This document shows, one piece after another, positions 12,771 through 25,100 of a stretch of DNA of 57,500 nucleotides. The translations under genes were made by a program, and so were the position numbers. The stretch comes from Blastocystis sp. Blastoise (taxonomy: Eukaryota; Sar; Bigyra; Opalinata; Blastocystidae). The stretch covers positions 467,501 to 525,000 of the forward strand of contig JBBPEB010000004.1 of assembly GCA_039096225.1 (NCBI GenBank), read 5' to 3'. Under the pieces are notes generated by a model that searched no databases, was not told the origin of the DNA, and worked only from the letters and a program-made list of their open reading frames with translations. How positions within the stretch are numbered: the first letter of the stretch is position 1; every line of letters begins with the position of its first letter.

Positions 12771-12867
12771 CTATTTAAATGTATTTTCATATTTGATTTT
12801 TCTTAATTATATAAATAATATATTTTTATGTTATTTATTAATCAAAGTGTTTTTTTAATCATTTCAT

Positions 12868-12961
<94 letters not shown>

Positions 12962-12978
12962 ACATAATAATAATAAAC

Positions 12979-13013
<35 letters not shown>

Positions 13014-13647
13014 TATTTATTAGGTTGATCAAAAAGCGTGTTTATTTGAGTTTCGCGGGGGAGTTGAGGAGTATTGCCGGGCAGCTGGTCATTATTTAAC
13101 GGAAGATGGTCATTTCTTTGTTGTGGAGAGTTATTTATGTAAAGAACGAATTGATGAAGGAGCAAAATTATATGGTATATATATATGATATATCTATTAT
13201 ATTTTTTTATGATATTATATCATTTATATAATGTTTTTTCTTTCTATTAACTCAAACAACTATATAAAGAATTTTTTTAAAGTAATACTAATATATATAT
13301 ATATATGTAGATTTAGAGATTGTAGAACGATGGGATATTATTCCAAAAGAAGGGAAACCTGCTCTTATTTGTGTGGCACACTTAAAAAGGAAATCAAATA
13401 CAGTATCTAAAGTATGTATTTTTTATAAAAATAATTTATTTATAGAAGAATACTTTCTTTATATAATAACAATATATATATATAGTACTATCCTTTACAT
13501 ATAATAATAATTCGAAATAAAGAGAATCAGCATACTCATCAATATAATCAAATATTAATAGACATGGGTTTTCCTCCTCAGAGAAATGTTGGGGATGTTG
13601 AAGACGCAATTATTGAATCAGAAGAAAACGACCAAAAGAAAGAATAA
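11658..13647 (+). CDS. TrmN6-like SAM methyltransferase with N-terminal Cys-rich module
   Basis: Six exons (11658-11960, 12160-12456, 12564-12680, 13024-13174, 13311-13411, 13486-13647) give 376 residues. Residues about 20-60 hold CWKCNGTG and CNVCNG, a DnaJ-type Cys module. The Rossmann domain follows with motif I LDIGCGLGS, an acidic residue after strand 2 (VGIEAQ), NGDLRDF, and the substrate motif GTPPYF. This is the YfiC/TrmN6 plan (tRNA adenine-N6 methylases, motif NPPY), but the usual Asn is Thr, so the chemistry is uncertain. EFRGGVEEYCRAA and DGHFFVVE fit the same family. The substrate cannot be told from sequence. Exon 3 ends at GAT followed directly by a (AT)n run with no GT donor (see findings). 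A Tyr/Ile repeat insert is the alternative reading. Confidence 0.8.
12679..12769. repeat. (AT)n microsatellite at a splice donor
   Basis: About 45 AT units start directly at the end of exon 3 of the methyltransferase gene and have replaced or displaced the expected GT donor. Confidence 0.95.
12869..13010. repeat. compound (TA)n-(AAT)n microsatellite
   Basis: Second microsatellite in the same intron: about 33 TA units followed by AAT units with AAC interruptions, ending just before the 3' splice site at 13023. Confidence 0.95.
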
Positions 13648-14167
13648 TTTATCTACGAACATTTAAATGATTTAGAAAATATGTTTTATGGTTTTTGGTG
13701 AATTATTATTTTTCATGTTATTTTAACTATTTTTTAAATATGAATATAATTTTAAAATATATAATAATAAAATAATTGAGAATATATATACATAGATATA
13801 TAAAGACTTTACAAAAACATGAAAGAAATGTCGTTATTATTATAAGATATGAAAGACAGAATACTGTATACACTATAAAATAGAATACATAAAAAACTCT
13901 GAATCTAAAGAATTCATACATAAAAACACACACATATAGAAATAATAATCAAATCATTTAATGATAAAAATAATTAAAATTACTTTTTGCAAAACTAACA
14001 AAACAAAAAAAAATAGATTCTTATTTATGTTTACATATATATATCTGAGCTATTTAAAAAAAGGAATGAATGGTATTAAAAAGATTACTTTTGAATATAT
14101 AAAAACTAGCAATAATAATAAAATTAGTTATTAATATAAAAAAAATATTTAAAAAAATAAATAAAAT
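13648..14167. other. intergenic, shared 3' region
   Basis: Convergent 3' ends of the methyltransferase and CAPZB genes. AT-rich sequence with no gene or array that I can support. Confidence 0.6.
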
Positions 14168-14580
14168 CTAACTATTATTTTGATCTATACTATCTTTCTT
14201 ATCTTGATTTTCATTACTAGTATTTGTATTATTATTATTATTTTGATTATTTTTAGCAGCTAATCTCTTTTGGAATTCAGCGATTAAGTTCATTTGATTA
14301 GCTTGTTTCTCTTGTAATGTACGAATACTATTAATAATCTGTTGGCTTCTACTTAAATATAAAATATCAAAATCAGAACGTAATTGATTTTCAATTTCTT
14401 CAATCATTTGACCAATATTACTAAGGTGACTGTCTTCATTAGCATATGATAATACTGATTGACTCTATATATATAATAATCATCATAAGTATAATAAATA
14501 TACTAATAGTGATAATAGGGTAGTTAATAAATATAGTAAATAAATAGAGAAAAAATAATATGAGAAAAAATAATAATTAA

Positions 14581-14626
<46 letters not shown>

Positions 14627-15438
14627 TATACTTGTTTTGATAATTGACCACATTGAGTAGCATTTCCTACTTCTTGATTTTCTACTTGAAATTCAAGTAT
14701 AATCGTAGTTGTTAGTTTATAATGAGCTTTTCCTAATTCACTTTTACTTGGTAAGATTTCAAAAACATGTATAGAATTCCATGAACCACTCTTTATTTGA
14801 GCACTTCCATTTTCAATATCTAAAAGAATATATATATATGTTAACAAGAATAAAAATATAAAGCTATTTATATATATATATAAAATATGTATATATATAT
14901 AAATAATATTCATTATTACCTTTTTTAATTAATACACATCCTGCGAAATGATCTTGTCCATTCATATCCCATAAATAAACAGAAGATAAACCGCCATCAA
15001 AATATAATTCTCTATAAGCATCAAATAAAATATTTGCTTTTTGTTCTAATTCTCTTAAATTCTTAGAGGGTAAAAAGCCATTCTCTATAGGAGGATAATA
15101 CTCATTTGACCAAGGAGATCTATATATGCATATAAAGTTTATATGAGTATTAATAAAAATAAATTCTAAAAAAAAAAAATAAAGATATATAAACAAGACT
15201 TGAATAAATATATAAAAATGAGATACCTATGTGAATCACCATCTCTATTGTAATCACATAATAAATATTGTTGCTCAGTCTTAGGATCTCTAGCCACTTC
15301 TAAGGGTTGATCGATTCTTTGAAACAAATCATCAGCATATTCGGGAACAAGGTCTACAACTCCTTGAAGAGTATTCTGGACTTCAGAAGGAGGAAGTCTT
15401 CGAAAGATATTTAATGATGCTTTTAATGAATCTTCCAT
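14168..15438 (-). CDS. CAPZB: F-actin-capping protein beta subunit
   Basis: Four exons on the minus strand (15227-15438, 14920-15119, 14632-14819, 14168-14464) join to 298 residues, against about 277 in animals. Diagnostic segments: [70 protein letters not shown] and [11 protein letters not shown]. The start ATG at 15438 opens the conserved helix. CAPZB pairs with CAPZA and caps barbed ends of actin filaments in the cytoplasm; the C-terminal amphipathic helix forms the actin-binding tentacle. Here a Gln/Asn-rich tail ([19 protein letters not shown]) extends beyond the tentacle, which is unusual and low in complexity. Confidence 0.95.
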
Positions 15439-16549
15439 AGGAACAAGTATTTTAACAAAAGAATTCAAATAGAGATATTTTTTATATTTTTTTTTATCTT
15501 CTGTAATGTATTGGCGAATAATTATGGAATTATTCATTTATTCTCTCGATCTTTATTAATTATCATGGTTATTCAATATCACTTCGTAACACTGACTTTT
15601 TTTAGAAATGACTCTGTATTTCGCGAGTTTTCCACAACTATTTCTATGTCTAGTTCCAGACTGACAGTTTCTTCTTTCAACTATTTTTTTGTTTTTTACT
15701 CCAATTTCCACATATAAGAATCATTCTATTCTATCTAAAGTGAAATATACATTGAATAATTCGTAAATAAGTGCTTATCTTTGCTGTTAGACTTAGATTG
15801 AACTATGTTTTCTAAAGATTTAAGCGAAGAATAGCTTTTTATTTGCTTGGATGAGCAACTCAGAAAATCATATATACGTCTAAGTTGTCAATATTGTTGC
15901 TACCATATTCATCCTTGTTACAATTGACATTTTTCGTCTTGTTTTTTTTATTTCAATTATTAGAAATAATCACAGAGATAATGGTTACTGTAAAACAACA
16001 TTATCTATAGGAAAGTAAAGTCCAAATAAAACTGGAAATCATTACAGTTTACTCAAATAATTATTTGAACTGGTGAATTGATATAATCAAAATGTTCTAG
16101 TGAGGTTAGACTTGAGTTTGACATAATAATGATTTCAAGAATTGATTTCTTTAAAAAGAAAAACTACTTTAGAGGACTATTTTACATTTAACTATAATGT
16201 TAATACGATTACATTATCAAAACAACCTATCTAGTTAATTAATAGTAATTAGAACACTAGTATTAGATCTGATCTTACTAGAAAACAAAAAAAACAGAAC
16301 AAAATACTCTGAAAAAAACTGAATAGTGTTTAGAACCTAAAAGAGAATAAATCTGTATTTATTTCAGTCAGTTTTTTTATGTATTTTTTCATTTCATGAT
16401 GAAAATAAGCGATATGATTGGATGAACGAGATTTGCATTACTAGATAATATTCTTCAGAAGTAGGTAGTCAGTAAACAAGATTTCTTTAGGACGGTTTTC
16501 ATTTTTTATTTATTTTCTATTTTCATTACAACTACAACACATTATAAAT
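15439..16549. other. divergent intergenic region (CAPZB/ALIX promoters)
   Basis: About 1.1 kb with mixed base composition and few TA runs, unlike the introns. No open frame, tRNA or repeat array seen. It probably holds the promoters of both flanking genes. Confidence 0.5.
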
Positions 16550-19433
16550 ATGCTTCGAATTGATTTTAAGGAAGCTACAAAGACTGATTTTTCTTCCGCT
16601 TTAGGCAAGTATGCATCTAAAGCTGTATCTAAGGATAGCCTTCCTGATATTAAATCTACGCTTGATGTTGTTAACGAAAGAAGAGCTGATGCTTTAAATC
16701 ATAAAGGACAAGATCAATTATTAGATTATTTCACATATCTTGAATCACTTTGTTCTCATTTCCCAGTTACTGAAGAGAAAGTATGTTTAGTTATTTATCT
16801 ATTAGACTTGTACAATGATTTTTTTACATAATTATTTTTTCATTCTTAACTTTCTATTTTTTTAAATATTTTTTAGAACATCGCTGGTCTTCAAGTTTGT
16901 TGGTATGATTGTTGGAAGAAAAACTGGATCAAGACTTACAATTTACAATATGAAAGAGCTGCCGTTATGTTTAATGTAGCTGTTTCCTATGCTAAGATTG
17001 GCTATGATACTGTTGGAGTATATTATTATTATGTTTATTATTATTATTATTATTATGTTTATTATTATGATTATTATGATTATTATGTTTATTATTATGA
17101 TTATTATGTTTATTATGTTTATTATTATTATTATTATTATGTTTATTATGTTTATTATGTTTATTATTATATAGAATTCATATGATACAGAAAGTTTAAT
17201 TACTGCTGCAAAGAATTTTAAAATAGCTGCTTCTTATTTTAAGTTTATTCGTGAAACTATGATTGCTGGTATTCAATTAAATACTACAGTCGATCTTACT
17301 GATGATGGTCTTTTAATGTTAGAAAAGACTATGCAAGGTTTATCTCAATTTTATATGACTGAGAAATCTGTTCTTACAAATACTAAGCCTGCTCTTTTAT
17401 CTCGTTTATATGCTGGTACTGCTGATATATATGATGAAGCTCTTAATTCTTATAAAAGAATTAACTCAAAATCAGTTCCTTCTACTGTTAAAAACCAACT
17501 TGATGTATAGATATATATTAATTTATTATTATTATTATTATTATGATTTTATAGATTTCAATATATTTATTTTTTATTTATTTATTTATTTAGACTGAAA
17601 TTTATTGGTGTAATTACAAAGCTGCACGTGCTCAAGCTGATGACTTCTTAGCTGCTGCCCGCCGACATGAACGCGGTGCCGGTCAAGCTGTTGCTTTCTT
17701 AAAAGCCTCTATAGAATCCTTAAAGGCTGGTTTACCCTGTGCACGTGCTTGCGGTGGTGCTCGTCCTCAACAAATGGCTGATTTATTAACTGAATGTGAC
17801 GGATTATTAAAAGAAGCGTATCAACTTAATACTGTTGGTGTATATATTTATTATTATTATTAATATATTTATGTTATTAATTTATTTATTATATATAGTA
17901 TGAAAATATTGAAATTGAAAAAGCTCCTGAACCTTATCGTTTAGATAAAGTATATATATATATATAATTATTAATATATATTTATTAATATTATTATATA
18001 TAGTATGAAGTTATTACTTTACCTGTTGCTAAACAATTATTTGATTCTATGATCACTAAAGAAGTAGATATAATATATATATCATTTTTTGTTTGTTCCT
18101 CTATTTTTACATGAATATACTCATAACTATAACTATATAGGTAGAGACACTATTAGAGTCTTATAAGAGAGATATAGTGGACCCCTGTATGAATCAATGG
18201 ACCCAAGAAATCGCTCAAGTTAATGATTCACTCTCGCAACAACTCGCTCAATCGGGTGTCGAAGGATTAGTATGTATTTTATTATTATGTATTTTATTTA
18301 TTTTATTTTATTTATTTTATTATTTTTGTATCTTATTTATTTTATTTATTTATATATTATTTATATATATATTATTTATATAGCTTCAAAGTAGTCAAGA
18401 TGGTGGTATTCCTTTAGAATTATGGAATAAATTCGCTGCTATTAAAGATAAGGGAGGTGTAGATAATTTACGTGTTCGTATTGAAGGATTAGTTTCTCTT
18501 CGTCAAGCTGCTGTAGAAGAATTAGCTCAAGCTAAAGAAATTATTGCTAAGGATGCTCAAAATGATTCTAGACTTGCTTCTCAATATGGTGGTAAATATA
18601 CTCCTGTTTCTCTTTCCGGAATGGATCCCCGTGTTAATAGTGAACTTGAAAGTGTTTCAAAGAAACTTGATGAAGGACAAGCTGGTATTAATATTATTCA
18701 AGAGAAGTATAATGGTATCAACCAAAATGCTGCTATTTATGCTTCTTCAAAGTATATATATAGTATTATTATTATTATTATATTTATTATTATATTTATT
18801 ATTATATTTATTATTATATTTATTATATTTATTATTTATAGGGATGAATTAGATAAGCGTGTTCCTCAAACTGGTTCAAGTGATAATAGTAATGAAAAGC
18901 AAAAAGTTGAAGATCTCTATAATACTATTAATACCTTAAAAGAAAAACGTAATGGATTATTTGAACAATTAAAAGCTGCTACTAATAATAATCTTAAAGT
19001 AACTAATGAACTTATGAAAGATATTAGTAGAGTTGATACAGAAGGTATCTTTTCCCGTGGAAAAACTAGTCTTGAATCTTATATGACTCAAATACGTAAT
19101 ACTTTTGAACCTCAATCTACTTATCTTATTCAATTAGGAGTATCTATTAATTTATATTATATATTTATATTATATATTTATTATATAATAATTATATACT
19201 ATAATAAATATATTCTATAGTCTGCTGTGGAGAATTGGCAAGCATCTCGTAACGATATTCGTGGATTAGAAGCTCGTACAACACAATTAAATGTCTTAAA
19301 TGATTGTATTCGTGATTTCAATATATTAGATACTTATATTAATCAAGGAATGGAATTCCATAATGGTATGAAACGAAGATTAGATGACCTTATTAAGAAT
19401 TTGAATACTTTAATGCTTCATAAACAACAACAA

Positions 19434-19475
<42 letters not shown>

Positions 19476-20042
19476 ATGTCTTCTCCTCCTCTTCCTCCTA
19501 AGTCTTATACGACTATTCCTTCTTTACCTTCTTATGGTCAACAACAACAATATCAGCAATATCCTACTTCTGGTTCTCTTCCTACTTATAATCAACAACA
19601 ACAATATCAACAATATCCTTCTTCTACTTCTTCTCTTCCTACTTATAATCAACAACCTCAACAATATGGTCAACAACAACCTCAACAATATGGTTATTCA
19701 TCTACTATGGTTTCTCCTCCTCCTGCTCCTTATTATCAACAACAACAACAACAATATCCTCCCCCACAAAATGTATATCAAACTTATCAACCTACATATA
19801 TGCCTCAATCTACAGTATATATTACATTATTATTATTATATATTATATATTACATTATTACTATAGATGAATGTTGGTTATGCTCCTGCTCCATCTCAAT
19901 GGTCTTGTCCTACATGTATATATATATATTTATTTATTTATAAAAATCTACATATATATATAATATACTCTATATAGGTACTTTCATAAATAAGATGACA
20001 AGTCCTCGCTGTGAAATGTGTCAAACTCCTAAACCTCTTTAA
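16550..20042 (+). CDS. PDCD6IP: ALIX/Bro1 with C-terminal RanBP2-type (NZF) zinc finger
   Basis: Twelve exons (16550-16780, 16877-17017, 17175-17504, 17594-17839, 17899-17949, 18004-18063, 18141-18269, 18384-18751, 18842-19139, 19221-19814, 19867-19915, 19978-20042) give 853 residues, the size of human ALIX (868). Residues 1 to about 390 are the Bro1 domain (LCSHFPVTEEK; WYDCWKKNW; RAAVMFNVAVSYAKIG; YYEYWCNYKAAR-like IYWCNYKAARAQADDFL). A coiled-coil V domain follows, then a Pro-rich tail from about residue 690 with a PA repeat and PxY/QQ-rich stretches. ALIX recruits ESCRT-III via CHMP4 at endosomes, the plasma membrane and the midbody. The last 30 residues, WSCPTCTF..N..TSPRCEMC, form a complete W-C2-C2 NZF finger split over two in-phase exons, a module that often binds ubiquitin. 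I know of no such finger in animal ALIX or yeast Bro1. Confidence 0.93.
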
Positions 20043-20502
20043 AGTTTATTTTTCTAATCTATTTATTATTTTATTATAAAAAGAAATGAAAATAATATCA
20101 TTTCTTTTATTAATAATATTTATATTGTAAATTTATTAGTTATTTTGTTTGTACATTGCTTATCATTACGTTTCATCTTCTTTTTTTTCTATTTATTCTA
20201 GTTTATAACTTCGTCTTCTATTCATTATTCTTTCTATATTATATATATATATTTTATGTTTGTAAAAAAAGTTTTATCATTTGTTTTCGTTATTCAAGAA
20301 TTCAAATCTAATTAACTAGTACTCAAGAAGTAGTTTCAAATATTTATTCTATTTCTATAATTGATTACCAAATATTAAGTAGTCTTATATCAAATGAAGG
20401 AATACAAAAGGAAACTATAATTCCCTCATTTAATAATTATGGGAAAAAAACCCGCCACAAAAAAGTATTTTTCTTAAATAATTGAAACATAGATAAAATA
20501 AA
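20043..20502. other. intergenic, promoter of the SANT gene
   Basis: No gene seen. Near its right end it holds a CCCGCCACAAAA element 50 bp before the start codon, listed separately. Confidence 0.5.
20449..20463 (-). promoter_or_regulatory. E2F-like element upstream of the SANT gene
   Basis: The complement strand reads TTTTGTGGCGGGTTT, close to the E2F/DP core TTTSGCGGGAA. A GC-rich core is conspicuous in this AT-rich spacer. Function inferred only. Confidence 0.35.
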
Positions 20503-21692
20503 ATGTCAACACGTAAGAATACATTGTTAGCGTTCTAAATGTATATAAAAATAGGAAGAAGTGGTAAACTTTTGAGTTCCGACAGTAAATCAATGTGGAA
20601 TGTTACACTATCTCCTGGTTGGAATGAAAAAGAAATTGAAGTATTACGATTGGCTGTTATGAAATATGGTATTGGAAGCTGGAAACAAATAGCAAATGCA
20701 AATGTTCTACCTGGAAAGAATATAACGCAAATTGTTGGTCAAGTTCAACGACTAATGGGTCAACAATCTCTAAGAGGTATTTATAAACTAGTTTATTTCG
20801 ATGTTTATTTTAAATTATAATGATAGAATTCTTGAAAATACATCTTGACCCATATGTTGTTGGCAAAGAAAATGCTAAACGAATCTCTGTTAAGAGAAAA
20901 AATGGAATGATTGTGAATGATGGAAGTATGTATATTAATAAAAAATATTATATTTATTTTTTATGTTATGTATAGATCAAATGACAACTGAAGAATCACG
21001 TTTATTACATGATAGAAATAAAGATTTATATTCTTTAAGTTTACAAGAAGTTGATAATATTATTATTCCAAAATTATCTATTACTGATACCTCAAATGTA
21101 TATATTTATTATATTTATAATTATTTTTTATGTATGCATTTATATGTATATTCTATTTTAATGTTTATTCTATTTATCTTTATTATCCTAGGATATGAAA
21201 ATAATAGAACGAGAAGCATTAAATCGTAATAATAAATTAAAACAATTAAGTGAATTAAGAAATACTTTAAATATACTACTTTCTAGTCTACATGTAATTA
21301 TATACCATTATATTTTATATATTATATATATCTATCAAATTATTCATAAAATATTATTTATTTATATATATTATTGATATATAGTATATTGATATTCAAG
21401 AAATATTATTTATTTATATATATTATTGATATATAGTATATTGATATTAAAAAAATATTATTTATTTATATATATTATTGATATATAGTATATTGATATT
21501 AAAAATATATTGTTTATTTATATATATTATTGATATATGCTCTAATTCTATTCATTAGTCTATAATAATATAGTCTAGTATATATATATAATATATCTAT
21601 AGAAACGTATATCTCCAATGACTCAAAAACGAAAAAGACGCCATTATGAATATGAATTTTCAGATGATGATTCTTTTGGAGATGATGAATAA
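20503..21692 (+). CDS. single SANT/Myb-domain protein
   Basis: Six exons (20503-20512, 20555-20776, 20827-20925, 20976-21097, 21192-21293, 21603-21692) give 214 residues. The 10-nt first exon encodes MSTR. The conserved block SKSMWNVTLSPGWNEKEIEV continues LRLAVMKYGIGSWKQIA, a one-repeat SANT/Myb helix set with its three spaced Trp/aromatic residues, followed by LPGKNITQIVGQVQRLMGQQS. I recall similar WNVTLSPGW proteins in other protists but no assigned function. The middle is helical and charged. The C-terminus (QKRKRRRHYEYEFSDDDS-like, KRKRRRHYEYEFSDD) combines a nuclear-localisation type basic cluster with an acidic end. Likely nuclear DNA- or histone-binding. Confidence 0.75.
21347..21538. 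repeat. about 54-bp minisatellite in SANT-gene intron 5
   Basis: Four near-identical copies of a unit containing AAATATTATTTATTTATATA, ATTATTGATATATAGTATA and TTGATATT. Each copy carries a TATATAG that looks like a 3' splice site, so several decoy acceptors precede the true one at 21602. Confidence 0.85.
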
Positions 21693-22191
21693 TCAAAAAC
21701 TCTATTCTTATTCCTATTTTTATTTCATTCTCTCTTCTATTATATATAGAGTATAAACTATATATTATTTTAAAAATTAGTCTATTTCTTTTTTCATTAG
21801 TCTTTTTATTCTATTTTTAGGTCATTTGCTTATAAAAACACAAGTATATATTTAAAATATATTATTTTAATTTATTTCATAAAGTATTATTTAATGTCAA
21901 TAGTTTTAAAAAGGAGTTTCGTTATTTGAATCTATACTAGTTATGGGTTACTTTTTCTATAAAAAAAAATAATAATAATAAAATTACATTTGATTTTTAG
22001 AATCATATATTATTAATATAATACACTAAATGAATAACAAAACAAATAAATTAATTTATCAGTGTAAAAAAGACCAATGATAAAAAACAACAGAACAATT
22101 ATACCAAATAGTATAATATGAAGAATATTATTACTAAAAGTAATATATAAACAATAGTTAAATATAATAATGACTATTTATGATTTAAAAC
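21693..22191. other. intergenic, shared 3' region
   Basis: Convergent 3' ends of the SANT gene and the secreted-protein gene. No gene or repeat array recognised. Confidence 0.6.
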
Positions 22192-25100
22192 TTAGTTAGT
22201 TTTATGAAGATCATAAATGTAAACAGCCTTAAATTGAGTCTTAAAGCTCTTACCAACGAAATAGTTGATGAAAGTTAAAATAGCATCAGATTTAGCTTCA
22301 ACAATAGCACCTTCTTCATTTTGAACAGCATAAATATTATCCTTTAAGTATTCTAAGAAGAATGTCTTTTGTTCTTCATTTCTGAAACGAAGTTCAGTAT
22401 AGAAAGCAGTATTCTTATATACTCCAGGTTGAGCTTCATCAGGAACTTCACCTTTAATCATAAATACATTAACATCAAAGTCTTCAAAGAGATGTTCATT
22501 ATAATAAGCAGTAGGATGTCCAATGAAACGAAGGAAAGCACGAGCAAGAGCATATTGAATATCAGAACTAGCTCCTCTAGGATCCATATTTTCAATAACA
22601 ATCTTAAGATGAATATCAGACCATTTATTAGTAGAACCAACAATATATTGATTATAAGAATTAGTAGTATAATCCTTGAAGAGAGATTCATAATATTTAG
22701 ATCTACAATAACGAGTTACAGCACCATCAAAGACAGTTCCTTCAGCGGAAGTGAAATCGGAATAACCATAATAATAAAGAATAGTATCAGGATAAGTGAT
22801 TTCATCAACAGTAGCAACTTTTTGTTCAGTAGCATCAACAGTTTCATAATAAGAATAATCAACACTACTATCTTTAAGTTCATAACAAACATCAGGTCTA
22901 GCTTTAGCGAAAGCATCATTAACTTCTAATTTATAAACACTCCAGAAATATTCAGTAGTAGCCATAAGTTTAGCATTAACAGCATCAATAAAAGCTGTTT
23001 CATAGAACATTAATTGGGCATCATTAGCAGAATCATATACAGTATCAAATACAACTTCAAGAAGATTACTATATTCACCAGCTTCATTACTGAAATCAAT
23101 CTTAGTAACATATACATCACTTACAGGAGTAGTAGAAACTTCAGTAATAGCAAATAAGAGTTGTTCTTTAAACCAGAAAGAAGAAGGAACAATATTATAT
23201 TGTTTAGCATCTTCTCTAGCAACAACTTCAAAGACAACTTTAGTATAAGAAGAACCAGCAGGAACAAGTTTAACAGTTTCAGCTTCAAATCTATTTCTAT
23301 GACAAACAGAGATCATATTAACAAGAGAAGCACGTTTAAGAATAGAGTTATAAGCACAATAACTTTCAGAAGTAGTATCAGTAACATCATCACAAACTTC
23401 TTCATAAGTAGTAGCACCAGGAGTTAAAGAAGCAAGAGTAGGTACATTATAAGCATCACCACAAGAAGGAATAATATGCATATCATAATTGACACCACTT
23501 ATAGTACAAGTATATTTATCATAAGTAGAAATAGCAAAGTTGAATTTGAATTTATTATCTTCAACAACAACAGTATATTGAGTATTTTCAGCTTGATTCT
23601 TAGTTAATTCAACAGTACCTTCATAACAATGAATATCATCAACAGTTTGACCTAAATTATTAATAGTGAAATCCTTATCTTGTTTACCAATAATAGTAGT
23701 ACAAGGAATTCTATCAAGAAGATTAATACCAATAGTCTTTGTAGTAATAATATATTTATCAGTTTCAGTTACAGTAGGAGTAAATTTAATGTAGAATATA
23801 GCAGGACCAGAACTAGTATAAGCACCAGTAAGAGTAACACGAGTAAGATCTTCAATAGTAGTAGGAACAGAGAGACCATAATTAGAACAAGCAACAGTAG
23901 TAGTGAAAGCAGCAGAAGTAGAACAAGAGATAGTATAACCAGTAATACCAACACAAACACCATTATCTTGAGTACAACGAACATTTAAGGCAGTAACATC
24001 TTCAATATACTTAGTAATAACTTGACCTTCGTTAAGCATAGTTTCTTCATCATAAACATCAAAAGCAACACTTTGAGATACAAAGAGATCGAAATCAAAA
24101 TAACAATCAGAAATACTCTTGATATCATTATTATGTTCAGCAGGAGTAGTAGGATTATTAAGGACAGAATAATATTCACCTTCAATAGAAGTATCTAATT
24201 GGAATTCACCACCATAATAAGTATTACCATTTAAAATACTAGCCTTGAACATAGAAGGATGAGCTTGAGATTCTACAACACTTCCATCAAGTTTAGTATA
24301 AGTAATTTGTTCAACAGAAGAATCAGTAGACCAAGCAGTACAAGCAGCATTAGCTCTCTGTTTATTTCTCAGACGAACACGATAAGTGGATTGATCTAAA
24401 CATAAGAAGACTCTGAAATAAGGATCAAAACGACCACCAAGGAAATTAGCTAAACCATAATATTGAGTCATAGCAGTTTGAGCATATTCACCAGTAATAT
24501 CATCACGTTTAAAGATTTCAAAGCCTTCAGTACCACCATTAGTAGTAGCTAATTTATCAAAGACAACAACTCTTTGGTTTTCAGCACATTCTACAGGACC
24601 AAGATGAATAGTAAGAGTATTAGAAGCACTACCAGCAGAAGAAGTAAAAGCGAAATCACCTACAATATAACCAGTATAAGGACTTTCTCCTTCACGTTGT
24701 TCAGATAAAGTAGAGAAAGTAACATAAGAATCAGAAGTCCAGGCAGTGGTTAAAACAGTAGTACCAGTAGTACGAAGAGTATACATTTCTAAAGTATAAT
24801 CATCCTTAGGTAAACAAACAGCATATTCAGCAACAAGATTCTTAAGATCAGAACCAGTATTTCTAAGAATACGTCCCCAACCAGTAGCAGATTGATCATT
24901 AACATCAATAGTATCACCAACTAATTCACCTTGAGAATTCTTAAGAGTGAAAACTTCACGTAAAGTATTACCATTATGAACTCTAGTTACAAGAACAGCA
25001 TATTCACCAGGATTAGTACAATCGAACTTTTCAATATTAACAATCTTCTTAGGAGTATCTTCACCACTAGTTCTAATAGTGAAAGAAGCAGTCTTTTCAA

